Below are positions 55,798 to 64,000 of a stretch of DNA of 64,000 nucleotides, piece after piece. The number at the start of each line of letters is the position of its first letter. Position 1 is the first letter of the stretch. The notes beneath the pieces are model-generated. The model did not search any database. It saw only the letters and a program-made list of their open reading frames with translations, and was not told the origin of the DNA. The stretch is from assembly GCF_030253575.1 (NCBI RefSeq), contig NC_080562.1, positions 31,327,852 to 31,391,851 of the forward strand, given 5' to 3'. This DNA is from Rhododendron vialii (lineage: Eukaryota > Streptophyta > Magnoliopsida > Ericales > Ericaceae). Both the position numbers and the translations under genes were made by a program.

Positions 55798-55990
55798 TTA
55801 AGGAAAAAATGAAGCGACCCCATGAAAGAAAAGATTCAAGGATACATCGAGTCTCTTGGATTTCACGTCATAGCATCTATACCCGAACTGAGCATATCCA
55901 AGAAAGACCGAAGTGGTTGCCTTGGGGACAATTTTTCTCTTAATTGCGTAGGAATATGACCCTGAAAATTGAAATTTTTTGGGATGCCCA
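55798..55990 (-). pseudogene. Ty1/copia polyprotein fragment
   Basis: The minus-strand frame includes KKFQFSGSYSYAI and VPKATTSVFLGYAQFGYRCY, then DVKSKRLDVSLNLFF. This matches the conserved segment after the integrase core of copia polyproteins (PKA-CVFLGY---GYRCYD), although the usual FG-C motif is degraded. About 60 codons only, no LTR nearby. Confidence 0.75.
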
Positions 55991-56022
55991 AGGCCCAAGC
56001 CTTGGTTGGGCCGACTCTGTAT

Positions 56023-56834
56023 CATAATGTGAATAACATGCTTAAATGCCAAAACTTGTTGATTACTAACTAGAGTGAATGAAATACAATTTTGAAACAA
56101 ATTAATTATCAATGTGAACACCTTAAGTACCGTCTGACCTCACTAGAGATACTAGATCGTTTTGGCTAGATTCCCGTAAAAGTGTACACGATAATGTTTC
56201 ATGCATTTTGACGTAAAACTAGGGGCGTCAATAAAATGAACTAAGAGAGAACAATGGATTGGTTTCCTCCCCTTTTAGCCAACAGATCGGCGCATGCATT
56301 AGGACTGGATCCGGTCAATTTGGCTTCGGACCAATTTGGTTCATTTAGTGTATCCGAGCCGTTAAAAGTATTTTGGATAGCTCAGATTTAAAGGGGGTGT
56401 TTTTGTTTCTTTGTTTTAAAAAAAAAACCACTCTTTTAAATTCGAGTCGTCCAAATCACTTTTCAACGGCTCAGATGCACTAAATGGACCAAATTGGTCC
56501 AAGGCAAATTGAGGGGACCTGGTATTCATTGAGCCCGTCAAATTCAAAAAATTACTTATAAAAGCACAACACACAAAAAGTACACGAAAAGTGATCTTTA
56601 AATTTTTGTAATAATGCATCATTTTTGAAATTCTATCGTATGACAACTTTGTGTAATGACTAAAGTTGCTTTGTGCCAAGAGTGGTTTGCTTTGGTAATT
56701 GTACCAAGAGTGGTTGTTAAGTTATATGAGAAAACATTTATGTTGTATTGACTCCCATGAAATATGCAATGGTTGGAGACCTAAGCACGAGACGTTGATG
56801 TTTCTCTGCAAACTTATGATCCATGTCCGCTTAT
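56023..56834. repeat. rearranged start of duplicated block B
   Basis: A mosaic of direct copies of earlier sequence, all in plus orientation: 56023-56243 matches 45049-45331 (with a 60-bp gap); 56244-56410 matches 48226-48400; 56523-56640 matches 48551-48665; 56641-56668 matches 48852-48879; 56668-56765 matches 33504-33600; 56771-56832 matches 33426-33487. It then continues into the 37419 homology at 56835. A fold-back MITE half-copy lies at 56310-56500. Confidence 0.85.
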
Positions 56835-57954
56835 TGAATCTCATGTGTTTATAATATTGTCAATGGAAGTCCAATGTTCTTCTTACATTCAGAGATTTTA
56901 CTTCCATTTTAAAACACCCCCAGTCTCTTAGCAATCTAAAGACATGAGAACTCCAAGAAATTCTAAACTCATGAGCTGGTAAAGTGAGATAGGGAGAGGG
57001 GAGTAGAGGACGGACAGGGTGCTGAACAAACAGCATGACAATAAGTAATATCAGCTCATTTCATCAAAACTGCATCAGGGAAAAGTGTCGTGGGATCACT
57101 GGAACCCACCAGTATATTATTGATGCTTGTCATCTTGAAGGACATATATGCATTGAAGAAGTACGGTGCAAGCAGTACAACAGAGTCTGCAACGTCGCAT
57201 AGTGAAAGCACAAGATTTAGAAATCCCTGTCAATTGAAAATCCAATCAAAACCTGCACGAAGTGGGGAACAGTCGCAGAGAGAGCAGCGAAGAAAAATAA
57301 AGATCGCATGATTTATAGATACATAGATCGGATTCCTTCGTCATAACCTTTATTACATCATTATCAGGAGCGCTTAAAGGGATTGGAAATAAAGACAAAT
57401 TCCATGCGATGAAAGTTAAGAACATCTCGTCACTTTTCATTTAGATACATACAGAGTCCTAGTGAATGCTCACTAACACGTACCACGAAATTGCTTCTCA
57501 TAATTGTGGTTTATCAAGCCATGCATACCAGTGCAAATTGCAGACTAGGCAATGTTTAATATGCTCATTCGATAATCATATGGAATTGGAGATTAACGAG
57601 CACTAGGAGAAAAAGAAAAGATGAACACATATTGGTGAAATACAGGTAGAGAATACTTGGGGATACAAGTGAGGGGAAGTCCCTAGCTAATTGACAGGTA
57701 AGTATTCAACTAGAAGTCCATCACCCCAGTTATGGTGAGCTCAGCCCCATGATGGATGGAAATCTACCTGGTTAATTTTGAATGCCTTCTTCACTCAAAT
57801 TCATATTCAGATACACAGAAATTCTTAAATTATTAGGATATACATTAGAAATGCCACACAACTTTACCTTTTCTACTCTTCGTACGAACATTACTTTCTT
57901 CCAATCCCATTCCAAGTTTGAATATCAGCTATGTGAGTTAACAGATACCATCCC

Positions 57955-58660
57955 GTCGGATCCTCTCCTGATAGGATCTGGTTTTGGGGCCAAACGGCAA
58001 TGGGGAGCGCGGCGAGCTGGTGGATTGGGCTTTGGGCGGTGGAATCCCGCCGACGGGTATCTCTTGGGCCGGTCGGTCTCGAGCTTAACGGCCTAGGTGT
58101 TCTTTCGTTGCTGACGATTGCGGCTGCTTCTCATCGTGCCTCAGATCTTCTCTTCTGCCCTTTGCCTTGGTATGATCAGATGGTTAGGAGCGTGCGTGCG
58201 AACCTGGTTGGGTTTGTCCCAGCCGGCGATGGTGGCAGCAGATGGCGGCGGGTGGAGGTAGGAGGTTTTGGGTGGCTGTGTTGCTTTTTAGATCTGCGGC
58301 GGCGGTTGGGTGTTGGGTGTGTTTTCTGTTGGCAGGCACGGCGGCGGAGGCGATGGGAGATGATGGGTCTGTCGGTTAGGGTTTGGTTTTGGGTATGGGT
58401 TGGGTTTTAGGTGTTGGGTTTGGCCCTTTTTGGTGTTTTGGGTTTTGTTTGGGGTGGTTTGGTTTAGTTCCTTACCAACCATTTGGCTTTTTTTAGGGTT
58501 TTTCCTCCTAGTTTGGGCTCAGCCTGTTGGGCCTAAATCAGTTTCCTCTGTGTGGTTAAGAGAAGAGAGTCTTGGGTGGTCAGACCGGTGTACCCAAGCC
58601 CCTATTATCTCTGTACTTCGTATTTTGAGTTAATAAAAGTTATTTTTGCTGATAAAAAAA
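57955..58660 (+). mobile_element. 0.7-kb polyadenylated insertion, probably LINE 3' end
   Basis: GC-rich insertion absent from copy A at about 38570. It ends TTGCTGATAAAAAAAAG, a tail wording common for plant L1-type LINEs. Internal frames (about 136 codons) are low-complexity G/T-rich and match no family. The insertion replaced about 22 bp of target, so no target duplication is visible. Confidence 0.6.
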
Positions 58661-59136
58661 AGAAGAAATGCTCTAGCTAGACTTTTCTACCAGTTGTTGC
58701 TAAGTTCAAATGTCTGACGCCAATCATATGCAACTTGCCACAATTTCATAAATCTGATGCAAAGGGAACTCAGCTTTCCTATTTGACAACTGCGCAGGAT
58801 GATTGATTTTATCTCATGATATTAAAGTTCAATAACAGATCCAAAATAACCTCGAGCTATTGGAAAAAGTGCCACATATTATAATTCAGGAATTCCTAAT
58901 GTAACAACAATGTTCTACCCCAATGATCAATGCAATCTATCACAGAAACAGAAGTGCAGATTTAATCATCTGCAAAAACCAATTATGGGGTACTTATCCA
59001 AGAACCATCCAAAAAGTAATTATAGACCAACACAAAATTCTGAATATATTCATACGTCATTGTCAAGGACTGAGAGGAAGTAGCACCTCATACCTGGTTT
59101 GAACCAGCTGTAAGACAGAGGATTTTGATAGCTTAT

Positions 59137-59818
59137 ATGGTGTGCAAGTTTAATGGTACCAGTAGTGCGCATGAAGAAAGAGTAATGATCCAAGACCATG
59201 AGATACCAAAGAGTGATCATTTTATGTATTTAGGCTCAATTATTAGTAGAGATAGAGAGATTGCTGATGATGTGACCCGTAAGATTCAAGTGGGGTGGCT
59301 CAAGTGGAGAAGCGCTACTGGTGTACTATGTGACAAGAGGGTACCCACAAAATTGAAGGGAAAATTTTATGGAACTGCCATAAGACCAGTGATACTTTAT
59401 GGGACAGATTATTGGCTTATTAAGAAATAATATGTGAGCAAGATGAGTGAAGCAGAAATGAGAATGTTGAGGTGGATGTGTGGTAAGACTAGATGAGACA
59501 AGATTAGAAATGAAATAGTTCGTGAGATGGTAGGTGTAGCACCTATAGAGGAGAAGTTGAGAAAAAATAAGCTAAGGTGGTTTGGGCATATCTATCGTTG
59601 ACCAGAAGATGCAGTAGTTAAGATAGCGGATAGGATAGCTCTAGGTAGCAATGTTACTGGGAGGGGTAGACCTAAATTGACATTAAATGCTGTAGTGCAC
59701 AAAGATATGAGTATAATGGGTCTGTGTGAACAAATGGTCCTTGACAAAGCTCAATGGAGGAAACGGATTCATGTAGCCGACCCCAAGTGATTGGGACGTA
59801 AGGCTCGGTTTGGTTTGG
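59137..59818 (+). mobile_element. RTE-type LINE 3' fragment in pseudo-exon 4
   Basis: Plus-strand reverse-transcriptase C-terminus with three in-frame stops: FMYLGSIISRDREIADDVTR, TKLKGKFYGTAIRPVILYG, EMRMLRWMCGKTR, LRWFGHIYR, and finally WRKRIHVADPK followed by a TGGTTTGG-rich tail. This wording is typical of RTE-clade elements of plants. Flanked by TTAT on both sides (59133-59136, 59819-59822). 5'-truncated, as usual for LINEs. It splits ISS1 pseudo-exon 4, whose intact form is at 39037-39096. Confidence 0.88.
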
Positions 59819-61397
59819 TTATTCTCCGGGCGCAGCTGTGAATTGAAAACTTATAAGGAAAAAGAACAAGAAGAAGTAAATTAATTGGAACAGATTACAC
59901 ATCTTGAATAGAACCCTATCAGATGTATCCCCAACACATTGGTTGGTGATCAATATCCCTACTCCACCAAAGAGATCAAATGCCAAAGCAGGGGAAATGG
60001 AACTCTGCAAATTCTGGTTTCTCTGTGATCGGCCAAGGAAATTCTACACTAAAACTACATGTTGCCTTTGAAAGATTACCTTATGTAGTAAAGCCTCTCT
60101 GAGTTCAGGAAGACCTTCATGAGTTCCACATCGACTAGTTGAAATTTCCAATGCTATGTGTTTGACCATATCAAGAGCTTGCTCAGGTGGTTGCCAATAA
60201 ATTGCCCCCTAAGTCACAATGTCACTAATAGATGAAATACACCCTCATTACTGGCAGATAACCGTTGTCAATAGAAAACACGAATTCAATGGTTCGAAAA
60301 ATATTTGGAGAACTTATTACCATGTCTGTAAGCAAAGAATCATTATATGACTTGGATTATACATTATAATGTTCTAGCATAGGATGTGAAGTTATTTAAG
60401 TTCTACTTTAAAATCTCTGCAACATGTTTGAATGTCAAGTAGAGTGTAAAACATCCAAGCATGGAGAGTGATTTCGGTTCTATTGAGGCAAAAAATACTT
60501 GGCTACACAAAATTCCATTGGTTTCAAATTCCAACGGTTAAGCCCCCATACTGAATGAAGGAAGTATGTGCATCGGTGCATGCATTCAAATTAGTAGGTT
60601 AATGGATTGTCTATTTGAAAAATTCGGCTTTTCTCAGAACATCACAAAGCATTCGCATCCCGAATAAGACATTTAAAAGATGCCACTGTTCTTTTCTGCT
60701 ATTTGTTTTGCCAGTTCTGTGGATGAATTACAAAGCTCTCATTTTGGTAGTTGGTCTGACTGTCCCATAATCCAGTGTTGAATTCGTATTGCTGACTGAA
60801 TAAGTCTTATTGACCTTACATTTCAATTTTCTAGGCACCATACAATCCTTATATCATTAATCCCCCAAATTCTTTCAGAAAACCGCGTATCATTCATTTA
60901 GGAGTATTTCAGTAAGCATCCTTCTTGGACAATATTCATTGTAAGTAATAGTCCAATGTTCCAATTGTTTCTATTCAAAACCATAGTTCAGCAACTCAAC
61001 ATAAGTTTTATTTGCCCCTCCATTTAACCTTTTGTAGAGTTATGAATCTCACCAAAGCGAGGCATGAAGTGCTACTTAAATGTCCTAATGGAACTTATCT
61101 TTCATGCAATGCGTATGCTTATGTGTGCATTGATTCATTGAAAAAGAAAGAAAGAAAAAATAAATTAACCAAATGCATCCTATCCCAATTCCTAGCTCAC
61201 CTTATCTCAGACCTAGAAAACCCTCTCTCAACCTGGCCTGTGTAGAATAAAAAACCTATCCTTATAATCCAACTCATCGATGTCTAAATCTTTTACTCTT
61301 GAGAGAATATGTTTTGACATTTTTTTTAACCAAGAAATGGAGTTTTTACAAGTATAACAAGAGTAGCAAGAAATTCATGGAAAACATAACGAAATTA

Positions 61398-61546
61398 AAG
61401 AAACTAAACCGAGCTTTTAAGTCTCGATCAATTGGGATTAGCTACATGAATCTGGTTTTTTCCATTGTGCTCTGTCAAGAGCATTGTGTTTCATGAAAGA
61501 CACGTCCGGAAAAACCTTAAACAATTTCTCTTGTCTTTTGTTAGTG
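61398..61546 (-). mobile_element. deleted copy of the antisense RTE relic
   Basis: Counterpart of 41136-41500 in copy B, missing about 200 bp in its middle. Shares CATGAATCTGG and TTAAACAATTTCTCTTGTC with copy A. Confidence 0.75.
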
Positions 61547-62217
61547 CTTTTCTGCAAAGTTTTTGTTTCTAAGTCTACCTCACAAAGTCTTTAACACACA
61601 TCCATGTCAACGTTTCCAGTGCAGCCACTCGCTTCTTGTTTTCTTAGATGAAACCAATAAAAAAAGTTTTCTTTTTTGCTGACCAAAAAGTAAAGTAAAG
61701 AAGGAAATGTGACCTGGCCCAGAGGCACTGCATCCTTAGCACTCTTACTCAACTCTGCTAACTGCAGAATCACCCAAAAATATTCAAATCAAATCACGTA
61801 AACATCCACGAATGAAGAACAAAACCAACAAATTTAAGCATCTATTTTTCCAACAAGAAATACAAAAAACTCTAGAAGGGATAACTTAGCATGAATCAGT
61901 AGCGGAGGCACCTAGAAGCTTAGGTTGGGAGCTATTATAAATCATATATAAAAATCTTCGAATATTTAACAGCCCTATAAGCTCTCATTCTCGTTAAGAG
62001 CGAGCTCCGGTCTTGAGAGTGCATCCATCTTGGAAGTATCCTGCTACTAAGAGATAACTGCACATAAAACATTGAAGCGAAAAACCCAAATCCTATATCC
62101 CGAAAATCGGATACCTTAACCATGACTGGAACATCGGTGGCTAGTACCCTAGCTGCGAGCCTTCCATACGAACCCGTGAGACTTTTCCTTTCCTTCGTTA
62201 CTCCACAAAGTAAAAAA

Positions 62218-62410
62218 TCATGTGCGACGCATCCCACGAGTGTTTTCCCCATGATTTCTGCACTGAAATTGCGATCCAAACGGACGCAATGGTCGTACCA
62301 GTCGACTACAGTGAAAATCGGCTGCCTGCGCCCTACGACCATGCCGTGGAAGCGATGCACTGGATCGTAACATCCGAAGACGTGCGGGTCCATGATTTTG
62401 CCGATATTTT
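62218..62410 (+). pseudogene. carboxylesterase pseudogene fragment, copy B
   Basis: One continuous frame MCDASHECFPHDFCTEIAIQ then MVVPVDYSENRLPAPYDHAV and MHWIVTSEDVRVHDFAD, a plant CXE core segment. The upstream oxyanion-hole part (copy A 42505-42650) is deleted. A MITE-like insertion follows, after which EDNA replaces the nucleophile motif. Copy B keeps the frame better than copy A in this segment. Confidence 0.75.
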
Positions 62411-62423
62411 TTTTTTTGGGATT

Positions 62424-62592
62424 TGAAAACGCTGCAGTGCGCTGTGTAGTGCAGTTCAAAAGTGTTTTAACTATTCAAATTAAACACACTCTTTCCTAAA
62501 AAATTTATTTTTAATCTGAACCGTTAGTTGATGAAATCGACGATTGTGGACTGTCCTACAGGCGCACTACACAAGGTGCATTACAGCACCCC
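62424..62592. repeat. inverted-repeat insertion in the CXE pseudogene
   Basis: The left segment GCAGTGCGCTGTGTAGTGCA and right segment GCACTACACAAGGTGCATTA are imperfect complements around an AT-rich centre. Absent from copy A at the matching position (about 42845), so it is a copy-specific MITE-like insertion. Confidence 0.6.
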
Positions 62593-62639
62593 TGGATCCG
62601 TTTTTTTCACAGAGGACAATGCAAATTTTTTGGTTAAGT

Positions 62640-63900
62640 TTAGTTTAGATGGCGGAAATCTGAAATGAGAATGTGATGTCGTATGTTTATAATTTCAACA
62701 TTTGGAAGAAAGACAATAAGACTGTGATGTCATACTGAAATGAGAATGTGATATTATATGTTTATAATAATTTTAACGTTTGAAAGAAAGACAATAAGAA
62801 TGTGATGTCATAGTTCAGAATTCTCATGTTTGTAGTAGCGGAGTTATGATTAAAATTTTCGGGCCCTGAAAAAATTTCAAACTCAAACATCTTTCTATTC
62901 CATACTCAACAAATAAGTACAAAAACAACCATCAAAATCCTTGCATTCTATAGTCAAAGAGAAAGAAAAAAAACACATTTTTCTAGATTGATCATTCTGA
63001 CAGAAGTAGTTTAACAATTTATTAAAATGAAAAACCAACATGTTTTCAATTTCAAATCTCAAAAATCATATAAAATTGACTATAAACTAAATTTCATCAC
63101 AACTTTTCTTTCAATATATATAACTGAAAAGTCTGAGAGAAAATCATACTTCATTTGTTCCGAAGTCTGATTTTAATAATCTAATTTTTGAAAAAGATCG
63201 TTTTGCCGTTGCGGTAGAAACAATAAAAGTAACATGTGTTACTCGATAATTATAGTAAAGATTGAGATTTGGGAGCCGAGGATTTTTATTTTGATCAACA
63301 CAAAATCGAAAATTCTAGTATGGATTGAGGCTTTTTTTTTAAATCGAAAATTAGAAATTTGTAGTAGGAGTGAGGTGGAAGACTGCAATTTTAGGGGACG
63401 AATTTTTTTGGAAGCAAATGTCGTTTCAAGTGTAAAAAGACTTTTTTGTTTACAAAAAGAAAAGTGCGGGCGGGGTGGCACCGGGCCCTTATTACCTCTG
63501 CCACTACATGTTTTGGAAGATACAATAATAGGAATAATGTGATTCCTAATAACTCATCCAACTAGAAATTACGTTCTCAAATTGAGTTTGAATCTTATCT
63601 CTCCCTTAATCCATGGCAACCTTAGTTTTATAGCTCAATCAATAGGAAAAAGAAAATGTTGACTTCAATAAATTTCCAAAATAATTATTTATTGCATAAA
63701 ATTACTGAATAAATCAAAACACCAGAATTAAATTACTTCAGGTGTTATATTTTTAGGAATTTTATTCCTCTTAATCATATTTTTATTTCTACTTAAAAAA
63801 ATTCTAGGAATTGGATAACATAGCCTGAATTGGATTCCTAATAATTATATTTTTATTTTTATTGAAGATTCTAGTCATTCAAACCCAACCCTATGGTAAC
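62640..63900. other. AT-rich DNA, no gene recognised
   Basis: Contains direct repeats of GACAATAAGA-TGTGATGTCATA (about 62640-62815). Frames at 63234-63542 are unconvincing. The stretch replaces the 0.36 kb found at this position in copy A. Confidence 0.45.
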
Positions 63901-64000
63901 AGGTTTTGTAAGCTCTGAATGGGCCATGAAATGCAAGGTCGAAGCCCCAAGCCCATCGTGGCTTAGACAGGATTGGAGACACATATTACGTCAGTGGGCC

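Larger units (their letters stand above)
57070..62177 (-). pseudogene. ISS1/VAS1 truncated pseudogene (copy B)
   Basis: Exon equivalents: exon 1 62177-62115, exon 2 61761-61714, exon 3 60208-60080, exon 4 in two pieces (about 59830-59819 and 59136-59087), exon 5 57226-57070. Exons 6-9, carrying NPGNPSG, the cofactor Asp, the Schiff-base Lys and the terminal Arg, are absent. Damage: the start codon is ACG instead of ATG (62177-62175); exon 4 has a 4-bp deletion and a 682-bp LINE insertion; the exon 5 donor GT has become TT; exon 3 changes a conserved Tyr to Cys (TSRCGTHEG). Exon 2 is intact. No functional enzyme is possible. If transcribed, it could yield antisense or small RNA matching ISS1, which is speculation. 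Confidence 0.92.
56835..64000. repeat. segmental duplication, copy B
   Basis: Direct repeat of 37419-43345, running to the window edge. Extra material relative to copy A: 57955-58660, LINE 59137-59818, a MITE at about 62424-62592, and about 1 kb of AT-rich DNA before 63900. Missing relative to A: the hAT MITE, the 123-bp retroposon and 42411-42653. Confidence 0.92.

Noticed and set aside
58000..58410. 136-codon frame inside block B
   Set aside because: Low-complexity G/T-rich translation inside a copy-specific polyadenylated insertion; no protein family visible.
1..64000. CRISPR arrays, rRNA operons or bacterial features
   Set aside because: No spaced direct repeats or rRNA sequence; gene structure is plant nuclear throughout.

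Overview
The window is AT-rich plant nuclear DNA, almost certainly from a eudicot. It has plant-only gene families, many small GT-AG introns, intron-borne miniature transposons, (GA)n/(CT)n-rich leaders and LTR-retrotransposon primer sites matching initiator tRNA-Met. The species cannot be fixed from the sequence; nothing here is prokaryotic or viral.

Four apparently intact protein genes can be rebuilt exon by exon, all with open frames and canonical splice sites. (1) 2.9-14.9 kb, + strand: a STRUBBELIG-RECEPTOR FAMILY leucine-rich-repeat receptor pseudokinase closest to SRF1/SRF3 (16 coding exons, 796 aa). (2) 16.7-24.8 kb, + strand: a secretory carrier membrane protein, SCAMP (12 coding exons, 286 aa). 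(3) 27.6-29.4 kb, - strand: an intronless E-class pentatricopeptide protein resembling Arabidopsis At1g03540. (4) 32.2-42.4 kb, - strand: the aromatic aminotransferase ISS1/VAS1 (9 exons, 394 aa), with a 2.6-kb PIF/Harbinger-like element in one intron. Between (2) and (3), behind a TATA box, lies a long imperfect inverted repeat that looks like a young MIRNA or other hairpin-RNA locus.

From 42 to 64 kb the window is accessory. A broken carboxylesterase (CXE) pseudogene sits head-to-head with ISS1. A second PIF/Harbinger-like insertion (45.3-48.2 kb) carries a nested solo LTR. One exon of an SRF-type kinase is present as three 608-bp tandem units (53.6-55.2 kb). The region from 56.0 kb to the window end is a rearranged second copy of 33.4-48.9 kb. 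It holds a dead 5' half of ISS1: start codon lost, LINE in exon 4, splice donor lost, exons 6-9 absent.

The most unusual observation is the order of that second copy. It reads as segments equivalent to 45.0-48.9 kb, then 33.5 kb, then 37.4-43.3 kb, all in the same orientation. This is a circular permutation of the source, as expected if a circular intermediate had been copied from the locus and reinserted about 8-20 kb away. The two copies also act as natural empty/filled-site controls. They date and verify three insertions in the source copy (hAT MITE, short retroposon, PIF element) and one in the second copy (RTE LINE).

All sequence comparisons here were made by eye; no alignment or database search was run.
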